A stretch of 64,000 nt of DNA, from positions 3,814,501 through 3,878,500 of the forward strand of contig NZ_CP018870.1 in NCBI RefSeq assembly GCF_001941845.1, read 5' to 3'. The notes below the pieces were generated by a model. It saw nothing but the letters and a program-made list of their open reading frames with translations, did no database searches and had not been told where the DNA came from. This document shows, in pieces, positions 43,559 through 51,743 of the stretch. Position 1 is the stretch's first letter, and every line of letters begins with the position of its first letter. Source of the stretch: Streptomyces sp. TN58 (GTDB taxonomy: Bacteria > Actinomycetota > Actinomycetes > Streptomycetales > Streptomycetaceae). The position numbers and the translations under genes were made by a program.

Positions 43559-43632
43559 CCGACCTCGGGTAGTCGCCGCCGCGGCCGCCGTCCGGCCGCA
43601 TCCCGCGGCCCATCGCAACTAGCCTGCCGTCC

Positions 43633-44043
43633 ATGACTGTTGAGTTGAACGAAACCGTGCGCGGGCTGCTCGACGCGCCGCACCCCGCCGTCCTGTCGAC
43701 CATCAACCCCGACGGGAGCCCGCAGAGTTCCGTGGTCTGGGTGACCCGTGACGGGGACGAGCTGCTGGTCTCCACCGAGCGGGGCCGCCGCAAGGAGCGC
43801 AACATCGTGCGCGACGGCCGCGTCGGCCTGACCGTCTTCGACCTGGCCGACCCCTTCCGCTACGCCGAGATCCGCGGCACGGCCACCGTCACCGAGGACG
43901 TCGGCCGGGCGGTGGCCGTCCGCATCGCCGAGGAGTACATGGGCCCGGGCGCCGGCAAGGAGTACCAGGACGCCCCGCCGGAGGACGTCCGCGTAATCCT
44001 GCGCATCACCCCGGCCAAGGTCCTCGGCAACGCCGCACGCTAG
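43633..44043 (+). CDS. PPOX-class F420-dependent oxidoreductase
   Basis: A 136-aa split-barrel flavin/deazaflavin enzyme. Motifs: HPAVLSTINPDGSPQSSVVWV, LLVSTERGRRKERNIVRDGR, FRYAEIRGTATVTED and the C-terminal VRVILRITPAKVLG. This is the TIGR03618-type F420-dependent group found in actinobacteria, thought to reduce quinones or xenobiotics with F420H2. Monocistronic, closed by a hairpin. Confidence 0.9.
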   Translation: MTVELNETVRGLLDAPHPAVLSTINPDGSPQSSVVWVTRDGDELLVSTERGRRKERNIVRDGRVGLTVFDLADPFRYAEIRGTATVTEDVGRAVAVRIAEEYMGPGAGKEYQDAPPEDVRVILRITPAKVLGNAAR

Positions 44044-44049
44044 GAGGTC

Positions 44050-44086
44050 TCGTCAAAGTAGCCCCACCCGGACGGGACTTTGACGA
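44050..44086. terminator. Stem-loop between convergent genes
   Basis: Arms tcgtcaaagt (44050-44059) and actttgacga (44077-44086), 10 bp perfect, with an inner GC-rich loop. It lies 6 bp after the F420/PPOX stop and 20 bp from the GNAT stop. Confidence 0.7.
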
Positions 44087-44106
44087 CACCCCTGGGCCGC
44101 GAAGGT

Positions 44107-45042
44107 TCAGCGGGCCGGGTCCTCCAGGACGAGGCGGATCTCGCTGACCTCGTAGCCGGCGCGGTCGAAGGCGGCGGCCATCGGCAGGTTCACGGTGTCC
44201 GTGGTCGCGGTGATGCGCTCTGCCCCCGCCGCCGCGTGGAAGCGGGTGATCTCGGCGAGGATCTCGTCGATCAGGCCCCGGCCGCGCTGCTCGGGTACGA
44301 CGCCCAGGTAGCCGACGTTGCGGTGGTACGGGGTGGCGGAGGGCACGGCCAGACCCGCGAGGCGGCCGTCGGGCAGGTGGGCCAGGCGCCACCAGGAGCG
44401 CTCGCCGGGGCAGTCGCGGTAGAAGTCGAAGTCCTCGCGGGCCAGCTGCTCGGCGTCCATCAGCTCCAGTTCGTGCCGCGTGGCCAGGTCGAGGCTGCCC
44501 TGGGAGAGCCGGACGAAGGCGTCCAGCATCTCCTCGTCGGTGCCCTCACGGAAGACGAGCCGGCCGGTGGGCCGCGCCGTCCCGGCCGCCGGGGTCCACT
44601 CGTAGCGCAGGCGCTCGATCTCCCGGGTCAGGCCGGTCCGGTGCGCGGCCTCCCGGTGCCAGGCCACCGCAGCGGCCAGCTCCGGGTCGTCGCGCCAGCC
44701 TCGGGGCAGGGAGATGTTGTAGCCGGGCCGCTTGCCGAAGGCGGCGTGCCCGGCGTCCAGCAGCCCGGCGGCGACCGCGGCCGGGTCGGCGACCGACGCA
44801 CCCACCTGGAGGCAGTCGAGCGCGATCGGCTGCCCGCTGTCGGCCCGGCCCCACCACAGGGCCCGGGCCAGGATCCTGCCGTCCTCGTCCTCGGCGGTCC
44901 AGATCCACTCGGGGCGGATCCGGTTCCCGGCGAGTTCCTCGCGGATCTTCTCGGCGGTCAGGGCGGGGACGGGGCCGTCGGCCGGGTGGGCGACGGCTCG
45001 GTCCAGGTCTGCGGGGTCTGCGGTGGCAGCGCGGAAGAGCAT
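44107..45042 (-). CDS. GNAT family N-acetyltransferase (double GNAT)
   Basis: A 311-aa protein with two GNAT folds. The second (about 155-305) holds the acetyl-CoA motif VGYLGVVPEQRGRGLIDEILAEI (Q/R-x-x-G-x-G) and TATTDTVNLPMAAAFDRAGYE. The first half is degenerate. Such tandem proteins include mycothiol synthase-like enzymes, but the signature of MshD is not evident here. The substrate is unknown. Confidence 0.85.
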   Translation of the reverse strand: MLFRAATADPADLDRAVAHPADGPVPALTAEKIREELAGNRIRPEWIWTAEDEDGRILARALWWGRADSGQPIALDCLQVGASVADPAAVAAGLLDAGHAAFGKRPGYNISLPRGWRDDPELAAAVAWHREAAHRTGLTREIERLRYEWTPAAGTARPTGRLVFREGTDEEMLDAFVRLSQGSLDLATRHELELMDAEQLAREDFDFYRDCPGERSWWRLAHLPDGRLAGLAVPSATPYHRNVGYLGVVPEQRGRGLIDEILAEITRFHAAAGAERITATTDTVNLPMAAAFDRAGYEVSEIRLVLEDPAR

Positions 45043-45102
45043 CCGCAGATGATCACACGCGGCCCGTGGGCCGGCCAGGGGATTTCAGGGGCGCGAGCGG
45101 CC

Positions 45103-45134
45103 GGCGGCCGGCCTCCTCGGGGAGACCGGCCGCC
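45103..45134. terminator. Stem-loop downstream of the bkd operon
   Basis: Arms ggcggccgg (45103-45111) and ccggccgcc (45126-45134). It follows the E2 gene in the leftward direction and probably ends the operon. Confidence 0.55.
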
Positions 45135-45167
45135 GCCTTCGTGCCCTGGGCCTGGGCCCTGGATCCG

Positions 45168-46610
45168 CTACGACCAGGTGATCAGCCGGCGCGGGTGTTC
45201 CAGGACCGCCGCGATGTCGGCGAGGAACTTCGAGCCGAGCTCGCCGTCGATGAGGCGGTGGTCGAAGGACAGGGCCAGGGTGGTGACCTGGCGCGGCTTG
45301 ACCTTGCCCTTGTGGACCCACGGCTGGAGCTTGATCGCACCGACCGCGAGGATCGCGGACTCGCCGGGGTTCAGGATGGGCGTACCGGTGTCGACGCCGA
45401 AGACGCCGACGTTGGTGATGGTGATCGTGCCGTTCTGCATGTCGGCCGGGGAGGTCTTGCCTTCGCGGGCCGTGGCGACCAGCGAGGACAGCGACTCCGA
45501 CAGCTCGCCCAGGGTCTTGGCGTGGGCGTCCTTGATGTTCGGGACGATCAGCCCGCGGGGCGTGGCCGCCGCGATGCCCAGGTTGACGTAGTGCTTGAGC
45601 ACGATCTCCTGGGCCGCCTCGTCCCAGGACGCGTTGACGTCCGGGTTGCGGCGGATGGCCACCAGGACGGCCTTCGCGATCAGGAGCAGCGGGTTGATCC
45701 GCAAGCCCGCGAGGTCCGGGTCGTCCTTGAGCTCCTGGACCAGCTTCATCGTGCGGGTCACGTCGAGGGTGACGAACTCGGTGACGTGCGGCGCGGTGAA
45801 GGCGGAGCCGACCATGGCCTGGGCGGTGACCTTGCGGACGCCCTTGACCGGGATACGGGTCTCCCGCGCCGACGGCTCGGCCACCGGAGCGGCCACGGCC
45901 GCCTCGGCCGCCGGAGCCTGGGCCTGCGCCGCGACGGGGGCCGCCGCGGCGGGAGCGGCCTGCGGGGCGAGCGCCGCGGCGGCCGCCGCGTGGACGTCCT
46001 CACGGGTCACGACGCCGCCGTCACCGGTCGGCACCACCGTGGCCAGGTCGATGCCGAGGTCCTTGGCGAGCTTGCGGACCGGAGGCTTGGCCAGCGGGCG
46101 CTCACCGCCGGGCTGCGCCGGGACCGCGGGGAGGACCGGCGCGGCGGCCGGGGCCGCGGGAGCCGCCACCGGGGCGGCCGTGCCGTTCTGCGCGGCCGTG
46201 GCCGCCGTCGCCTTGCGCGGGCGGCGCTTGGTGGAGGCGGTGGAGACGCCGTAGCCGACCAGGACGGGCTGGCGGGCCTCGGCGGCGGGCTCCTCGGCGG
46301 CCGGAGCCGCCGGGGCGGCCTCGGCGACGGGCGCGGCCTCCGTCTGGACGGGCGCCTCGGCGCCGGCGCCACCGGTCTGCACCGAGATGATCACCTGGCC
46401 GACGTCGACCGTGGTGCCCTCCTCGAAGAGGAGCGCGTGCACGGTGCCGTCGAACGGGATCGGCAGCTCGACGGCCGCCTTGGCCGTCTCGACCTCGCAG
46501 ACGACCTGGCCGTCGGTGACGGTGTCACCGGGCTGGACGTACCACTTGAGGATCTCGGCCTCGGTGAGGCCCTCGCCCACGTCGGGCATCTTGAATTCGC
46601 GGATGGTCAT
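45168..46610 (-). CDS. bkdC: Branched-chain 2-oxoacid dehydrogenase E2 (lipoamide acyltransferase)
   Basis: A 480-aa core subunit that moves the acyl group from E1 to CoA. ATG 46610 (MTIREFKMPDVGEGL) follows aggagcc. Domain order: one lipoyl domain (1-80; lipoylated K44 in EVETAKAAVELP), a Pro/Ala-rich linker, a peripheral-subunit-binding domain (about 190-225; VRKLAKDLGIDLATV), a second Ala-rich linker and the catalytic domain (about 255-480) with the active site SFDHRLIDGE. It starts 13 bp after the E1beta stop. It is one of two E2 genes in the window. Confidence 0.95.
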   Translation of the reverse strand: MTIREFKMPDVGEGLTEAEILKWYVQPGDTVTDGQVVCEVETAKAAVELPIPFDGTVHALLFEEGTTVDVGQVIISVQTGGAGAEAPVQTEAAPVAEAAPAAPAAEEPAAEARQPVLVGYGVSTASTKRRPRKATAATAAQNGTAAPVAAPAAPAAAPVLPAVPAQPGGERPLAKPPVRKLAKDLGIDLATVVPTGDGGVVTREDVHAAAAAALAPQAAPAAAAPVAAQAQAPAAEAAVAAPVAEPSARETRIPVKGVRKVTAQAMVGSAFTAPHVTEFVTLDVTRTMKLVQELKDDPDLAGLRINPLLLIAKAVLVAIRRNPDVNASWDEAAQEIVLKHYVNLGIAAATPRGLIVPNIKDAHAKTLGELSESLSSLVATAREGKTSPADMQNGTITITNVGVFGVDTGTPILNPGESAILAVGAIKLQPWVHKGKVKPRQVTTLALSFDHRLIDGELGSKFLADIAAVLEHPRRLITWS

Positions 46611-46623
46611 GGAACGTGGCTCC

Positions 46624-47604
46624 TCAGTACGCCAGCGAGCGGTCGACGGCGTCGAGCACCCGGTCCAGGCCCGGCAGGTACTCGTCCTCCAGGCGGGCCG
46701 GCGGGTACGGGGCGTGGAAGCCGCCCACGCGCAGCACCGGCGCCTCCAGGTGGTAGAAGCACCGCTCCGTGATGCGGGCGGCGATCTCCGAGCCCACACC
46801 GAGGAAGACCGGCGCCTCGTGGACGACCACGAGCCGGCGGGTCCGCTCCACCGACGCCTGGATCCCGTCGAAGTCGACCGGGGACATCGAGCGCAGGTCC
46901 AGGACCTCCACCGACTTGCCCTCCTCGGCGGCCGCGGCCGCCGCCTCCAGGCAGACCTTCACCATCGGGCCGTAGGCGGCCAGGGTCAGGTCGGATCCCT
47001 CGCGCACCACGCGCGACTTGTGCAGCTCGCCCGGGATGGCCTCGGTGTCGACCTCGCCCTTGTCCCAGTAGCGGCGCTTCGGCTCGAAGAAGATCACCGG
47101 GTCGTCGCTGAGGATCGCCTGCTGGAGCATCCAGTAGGCGTCGCTCGCGTTCGACGGGGAGACCACCTTCAGGCCCGCGACGTGCGCGAACAGCGTCTCG
47201 GGGGATTCGGAGTGGTGCTCGACCGCGCCGATCGCGCCGCCGTACGGGATGCGCACGACGACCGGCAGCTTGATCTTGCCCAGGGCGCGGGCGTGCATCT
47301 TCGCGAGCTGCGTGACGATCTGGTCGTACGCGGGGAAGACGAAACCGTCGAACTGGATCTCCACGACCGGCCGGTAGCCGCGCAGGGCCAGGCCGATGGC
47401 GGTGCCGACGATGCCCGACTCTGCGAGCGGGGTGTCGATGACCCGCTCCTCGCCGAAGTCCTTCTGCAGCCCGTCGGTGATCCGGAAGACACCGCCCAGC
47501 TTGCCGACGTCCTCACCCATGATCAGGACCTTGGGGTCCTGCTCCAGGGCCTTGCGCAGCGACTCGTTGAGCGCCTTCGCGATCGACATCTTCTCGATGG
47601 CCAT
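46624..47604 (-). CDS. bkdB: Branched-chain 2-oxoacid dehydrogenase E1 beta subunit
   Basis: A 326-aa transketolase-like subunit that completes the thiamine-diphosphate site with E1alpha. ATG 47604 (MAIEKMSIAKALNESLRKAL) has gggga 8 bp upstream; a GTG at 47613 that overlaps the E1alpha stop is also possible. Motifs: VLIMGEDVGKLGGVFRITDGL, TPLAESGIVGTAIGLAL, QFDGFVFPAYDQI, RIPYGGAIGAVEHHSESPE (active-site His region) and EVLDLRSMSPVD. Middle gene of the bkd operon. Confidence 0.95.
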   Translation of the reverse strand: MAIEKMSIAKALNESLRKALEQDPKVLIMGEDVGKLGGVFRITDGLQKDFGEERVIDTPLAESGIVGTAIGLALRGYRPVVEIQFDGFVFPAYDQIVTQLAKMHARALGKIKLPVVVRIPYGGAIGAVEHHSESPETLFAHVAGLKVVSPSNASDAYWMLQQAILSDDPVIFFEPKRRYWDKGEVDTEAIPGELHKSRVVREGSDLTLAAYGPMVKVCLEAAAAAAEEGKSVEVLDLRSMSPVDFDGIQASVERTRRLVVVHEAPVFLGVGSEIAARITERCFYHLEAPVLRVGGFHAPYPPARLEDEYLPGLDRVLDAVDRSLAY

Positions 47605-47609
47605 GGTGG

Positions 47610-48809
47610 TCACTCCCCACCCTCGAAGGACGCCAGGTAGGCGGCGAACTGGGCGCGCTCCTCGTCGACGAGCGCGTGCCCGTCCGCGTAGACGTTCTCG
47701 AAGATCGCCATCGTGTCGGGGTCGGGCATGGCGCGCACGGCCTCGCGCACGCGCTTGCCCATGGCCTCGCTCTCGGCCTCCAGCTCCTCGAAGAACGCCT
47801 CGTCGGCGCCGCCGGTGGCGAGCAGGTGGGCCTTCAGGCGCTGGATGGGGTCCTTGGACTCCCAGGCCGCCCGCTCCTCGTCCCGCCGGTACTTCGTCGG
47901 GTCGTCGGAGGTGGTGTGCGCGCCCATGCGGTACGTGAACGCCTCGACCAGGGTCGGGCCCTCGCCTCGGCGCGCCCGGTCCAGGGCCCAGCGGGTCACG
48001 GCCAGGCAGGCCAGGACGTCGTTGCCGTCGACGCGGACGCCGGGGAAGCCGAAGCCCTGCGCGCGCTGGTACAGCGGCACGCGCATCTGGCGCTCGGTCG
48101 GCTCGGAGATCGCCCACTGGTTGTTCTGGCAGAAGAACACCACGGGGGAGTTGTAGACCGCGGAGAAGTTGAAGGCCTCCATGACGTCGCCCTGGCTGGA
48201 GGCGCCGTCACCGAAGTAGGCGATAACGGCGGCGTCCGCGCCGTCCTTGGCCACGCCCATCGCGTAACCGGTCGCGTGGAGCGTCTGCGAGCCGATGACG
48301 ATCGTGTAGAGGTGGAAGTTGTTGAGGTTCGGGTCCCAGCCGCCGTGGTTCACGCCGCGGAACATCCCGAGCAGGTTGGTCGGGTCGACCCCGCGGCACC
48401 AGGCCACGCCGTGCTCGCGGTAGGTCGGGAAGACGTAGTCCGCGTCGTTCAGCGCCCGGCCGGAGCCGATCTGCGCGGCCTCCTGGCCGAGGAGCGAGGC
48501 CCACAGGCCCAGCTCTCCCTGGCGCTGCAGGGCGGTGGCCTCGCCGTCGAAGCGCCGGGTCATGACCATGTCGCGGTACAGGCCGCGCAGGTCCTCGGTG
48601 GTGATGTCTGCGACGAAGGATGCGAACTCCGCGTTCTCCGCGTTGTCGACCCGGTCCCCTTGGGGCGTCAGCAGCTGTACGAGCTGAGGTTCAGCGTCCT
48701 GCGTCTGCGCGGTGGCAGCGGCGGGCTTGGCGGCGTTCGCCGCACCTGCCGCCCGCTTGGTGCCGCTGCTGCGTCGCGGCTTGCGCGCGGCAGTGCTCTC
48801 CACGGTCAC
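47610..48809 (-). CDS. bkdA: Branched-chain 2-oxoacid dehydrogenase E1 alpha subunit
   Basis: A 399-aa thiamine-diphosphate subunit that decarboxylates the 2-oxoacids of Val, Leu and Ile. The start GTG 48809 is preceded by ggagga. The TPP motif is AYFGDGASSQGDVMEAFNFSAVYNSPVVFF then CQNN, and the loop RMGAHTTSDDPTKYR follows. The first about 55 residues are a basic/Ala-rich extension, as in Streptomyces BkdA. First gene of the operon; it is divergent from a response-regulator gene across a 308-bp promoter region. No E3 gene is linked. Confidence 0.95.
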   Translation of the reverse strand: MTVESTAARKPRRSSGTKRAAGAANAAKPAAATAQTQDAEPQLVQLLTPQGDRVDNAENAEFASFVADITTEDLRGLYRDMVMTRRFDGEATALQRQGELGLWASLLGQEAAQIGSGRALNDADYVFPTYREHGVAWCRGVDPTNLLGMFRGVNHGGWDPNLNNFHLYTIVIGSQTLHATGYAMGVAKDGADAAVIAYFGDGASSQGDVMEAFNFSAVYNSPVVFFCQNNQWAISEPTERQMRVPLYQRAQGFGFPGVRVDGNDVLACLAVTRWALDRARRGEGPTLVEAFTYRMGAHTTSDDPTKYRRDEERAAWESKDPIQRLKAHLLATGGADEAFFEELEAESEAMGKRVREAVRAMPDPDTMAIFENVYADGHALVDEERAQFAAYLASFEGGE

Positions 48810-49006
48810 TTGTGCTCCTCCGTCGGTCCGGCACCCGGGTTCTCCGGGGTCCAGTGCGGCTCACCTGCATCCGTAACGAGCGCACGGGGTGGGTGCGCGT
48901 CGCGTACGGGATTCAGGCGTGACAGGCGTCCCGGCGAGTGCCCTGCGCAATGCACGTTACCCAGTGCGCCGCATAACTGCGAAACCCCGTTTGACCTGCG
49001 TTTTTG

Positions 49007-49020
49007 CTTGGATTTCCAAG
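49007..49020. promoter_or_regulatory. Palindrome in the bkdA / response-regulator intergenic region
   Basis: cttgga - tt - tccaag inside an A/T-rich patch of the 308-bp interval 48810-49117. The interval holds no gene; it also contains two copies of gggaacaac (near 49037 and 49069) and paired cgttacc/gttatcc motifs. It probably carries both divergent promoters. An Lrp/AsnC-type (BkdR) or response-regulator site is possible but untested. Confidence 0.4.
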
Positions 49021-49117
49021 TAAATGCGCAGCGACGGGAACAACCACTGGTCACAGCCTTGCAGGGGCCGGGAACAACGGCACGTTATCCCGGGTAACTC
49101 CGGCAGGGAAGGGGTGA

Positions 49118-49795
49118 GTGTGTGAAACTGACTTCGTGCGCGAAGACGGAAAAATCAAGGTATTCCTCCTGGACGACCACGAAGTGGTCCGTCGGGGCGT
49201 CCACGAGCTGCTGTCCGTCGAACAGGACATCGAGATCGTCGGCGAGGCCGGCACCGCCGCCGACGCGCTGGTCCGCATCCCCGCCACCCGTCCCGACGTG
49301 GCCGTCCTCGACGTACGGCTGCCGGACGGCAGCGGAGTGGAGGTCTGCCGCGAGGTGCGCTCCCTGGACGAGGACGTCAAGTGCCTGATGCTGACCTCGT
49401 TCGCCGACGACGAGGCCCTCTTCGACGCGATCATGGCCGGCGCCTCGGGCTACGTGCTCAAGGCGATCCGCGGGAACGAGCTGCTCACCGCCGTGCGTGA
49501 CGTCGCCGCCGGGAAGTCCCTGCTGGACCCGGTGGCCACCGCCCGCGTACTGGAGCGGCTGCGCGACGGCAAGGGCGGCAGGGGCGACGACCGGCTCGCC
49601 CACCTCACCGAGCAGGAGCGGAAGATCCTCGACCTGATCGGCGAGGGCCTGACCAACCGCGCCATCGGCGAGCGCCTGCACCTGGCCGAGAAGACCATCA
49701 AGAACTACGTCTCCAGCCTGCTGTCCAAGCTGGGCATGGAGCGCCGCTCCCAGGCCGCGGCCTATGTGGCCCGGCTCCAGGTGCAGAACCGGTAG
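49118..49795 (+). CDS. NarL/LuxR-type response regulator, orphan
   Basis: A 225-aa DNA-binding regulator from GTG 49118, with gggaagggg upstream. The receiver domain (about 13-130) has the acidic pair DD at 19-20, phospho-acceptor D65 in DVAVLDVRLPDGSG and K near GYVLKAI. The LuxR HTH (about 155-215) has LTEQERKILDLIGEGLTNRA then EKTIKNYVSSLLSKLGM. This is DevR/DosR-like. No kinase gene is adjacent, so the partner is encoded elsewhere (an orphan kinase lies about 44 kb away at 4676, but that one is of another type). It may control the divergent bkd operon. Confidence 0.92.
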   Translation: MCETDFVREDGKIKVFLLDDHEVVRRGVHELLSVEQDIEIVGEAGTAADALVRIPATRPDVAVLDVRLPDGSGVEVCREVRSLDEDVKCLMLTSFADDEALFDAIMAGASGYVLKAIRGNELLTAVRDVAAGKSLLDPVATARVLERLRDGKGGRGDDRLAHLTEQERKILDLIGEGLTNRAIGERLHLAEKTIKNYVSSLLSKLGMERRSQAAAYVARLQVQNR

Positions 49796-49873
49796 CAGCG
49801 GAACTCTTTGTTCCGGCTCTGCAATTCGGGCGGCGACGTGTTCGACCCGTCCTCCGAGCGGGTGTTGTAAGCG

Positions 49874-49909
49874 GACGGGCCCGGCGGAATCAATTCCGCC
49901 GGGCCCGTC
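49874..49909. terminator. Stem-loop terminator between convergent genes
   Basis: Perfect 17-bp arms (gacgggcccggcggaat and attccgccgggcccgtc) with a 2-nt loop, between the response-regulator and kinase genes. Confidence 0.85.
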
Positions 49910-49926
49910 GCCTTACCCTGCCGTAC

Positions 49927-51513
49927 TCACTCCGCGCTGTCCGGTCCCGGCGGCGGCTGGGACTTGGTGGGGGGCCCGGTCACCGGGGCGCTCTTGGTCG
50001 GGCTGGCCGACGACGACGCCGTCGCGGACTTCGTCGCCGACGCGCTCGGCGACTGCGACGCCGACGGCGTGGCCGAGGGGCTCGCGGTCTGCGTCCGGGG
50101 CCGGGTGGTCTGCGGCGGGGTGTCGTTGTTCGACGGCGTGTTGTCCGTCGTCTGACGCGACTGCGTGGCGTCGGGCGAGTCGGACGCGCTCGGCTTGGCG
50201 CTGGGGGAGGTCTGGCTGGTCCCCGGGTCCTGCTTCTCGCCGCCCTTGCCGCCGCCGCCCACGTTGTTGACGGCGTAGGCCGCGCCGCCCGCGATCGCGA
50301 CGATCGCCAGCAGCGCGAACAGCCACATCTTCCAGCGGCCGCCGCTGCCGCCCCGGTCGTCGTAGACCTCGTAGCCGCCGCTGTGGCCGCCGTGGCCGCC
50401 GCCCGGGCCGCCGGGGAAGGCCGTGCCGTCGTCCGGGTTCAACGGCGGCACCATCGGCTGCTGGAACTGCGAGGTCGAGGCGTGCGAGGCGTACCCGGCT
50501 CCCCCGCCCACGGGCATGGCCGTGGTGGGGGCCGCTCCGCCGCGGCCGTGCGGCAGCGCCATGGTGACCGGGCCGGTGTTCCAGGTACCGGTGTTCGGCC
50601 CCTGGTCGTGCAGCATCTGGAGCGCGTACTGGACCAGCCCGCGCATCTCCTCGGCGCTCTGGAACCGGTCGTCCGGGTCCTTGGCGAGGGAGCGCATGAC
50701 GAGGCCGTCGAGCTCCTGCGGGATGTGGTGGCCCTCCGGCAGCTGCGAGGGGGGCACGGGCGCGTCCTGGACGTGCTGGTAGACCACCGACAGCGGGGTC
50801 TCGCCGGTGAACGGCGGCCGCAGCGCGAGGAGTTCGTACAGCAGGCAGCCGGTCGCGTACAGGTCGGAGCGGTGGTCCACGGCCTTGCCGAGGGCCTGTT
50901 CGGGCGAGAGGTACTGCGGGGTGCCCATGACCATGCCGGTCTGGGTCATCGTCGCCTGCCCGCCGTGCAGGGCGCGGGCGATGCCGAAGTCCATCACCTT
51001 GACGGCGCCGGCGTCGGTGATGATGACGTTCGCCGGCTTGATGTCGCGGTGCACGATGCCGTGCTGGTGGGAGTACGCGAGGGCTTCGAGCACGCCGGAG
51101 ACGATGATGAGCGCCTGCTCGGGGCCCGGAGCCTCGGCGCTGATGAGCAGGTCGCGGATGGTGCGGCCCTCGACCAGCTCCATCACGATGTACGGGACGG
51201 TGTTCGGGCCGACCCGGTCCTCGCCCGAGTCGTACACGGCGACGACGGCGTGGTGGTTCAGCCCGGCGACCGACTGTGCCTCGCGGGTGAAGCGGGCCTT
51301 GGACACCGGGTCCTCGGCCAGGTCGGCGCGGAGGAGCTTCACGGCGACGGTGCGCCCGAGGCGTACGTCCTCGGCCGCGAACACCTCCGCCATCCCGCCG
51401 CGGCCCAGTCGGTGCGTCAGCCGGTAACGGCCGTCGCCCACCAGGCCGCCGTCGCCCCAGTGCTCAGGACCGTCGGTCATCCCGGCGCCGTTTCCCTCGG
51501 GTTCGGGTGCCAT
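49927..51513 (-). CDS. Membrane Ser/Thr protein kinase (Hanks type) without PASTA
   Basis: A 528-aa kinase. ATP loop LGRGGMAEVFAAEDV, lysine K59 in TVAVKLLRADL, catalytic loop HRDIKPANV, DFG in VMDFGIARAL, and activation segment TMTQTGMVMGTPQYLSPEQAL (autophosphorylation Thr residues). One membrane helix follows the juxtamembrane linker (WLFALLAIVAIAGGAAYAV, near residue 395). The outside tail is Ser/Thr/Pro-rich and disordered (about 110 residues), with no PASTA repeat. Divergent from a second kinase, sharing a 230-bp promoter region. Confidence 0.93.
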   Translation of the reverse strand: MAPEPEGNGAGMTDGPEHWGDGGLVGDGRYRLTHRLGRGGMAEVFAAEDVRLGRTVAVKLLRADLAEDPVSKARFTREAQSVAGLNHHAVVAVYDSGEDRVGPNTVPYIVMELVEGRTIRDLLISAEAPGPEQALIIVSGVLEALAYSHQHGIVHRDIKPANVIITDAGAVKVMDFGIARALHGGQATMTQTGMVMGTPQYLSPEQALGKAVDHRSDLYATGCLLYELLALRPPFTGETPLSVVYQHVQDAPVPPSQLPEGHHIPQELDGLVMRSLAKDPDDRFQSAEEMRGLVQYALQMLHDQGPNTGTWNTGPVTMALPHGRGGAAPTTAMPVGGGAGYASHASTSQFQQPMVPPLNPDDGTAFPGGPGGGHGGHSGGYEVYDDRGGSGGRWKMWLFALLAIVAIAGGAAYAVNNVGGGGKGGEKQDPGTSQTSPSAKPSASDSPDATQSRQTTDNTPSNNDTPPQTTRPRTQTASPSATPSASQSPSASATKSATASSSASPTKSAPVTGPPTKSQPPPGPDSAE

Positions 51514-51743
51514 CAGTCCTCGCCGTCGTATCTCTCGGCCGCCGCTCAGCGGTAGTCCTCTTTATTGGTGCTCCGGTGAACGCTACAGCCTCCGAACCGG
51601 TCACCGTTCGGACAAGGCCACCGTGTGCACGTGTGGTCACGGAACGGGCACCTGGCTTGACGTGTGCTTGCCCTGGGGCAGACTGGGCGCCACGTGCGCC
51701 ACGCCAGGTGCGCGGGGACATACGCCGAGGGGAAGCAACAGTC

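Noticed and set aside
47604..47613. GTG 47613 as the E1beta start instead of ATG 47604
   Set aside because: Both are in frame; ATG 47604 has better spacing to gggga and gives the usual MAIEKMS start, so the GTG was not chosen.
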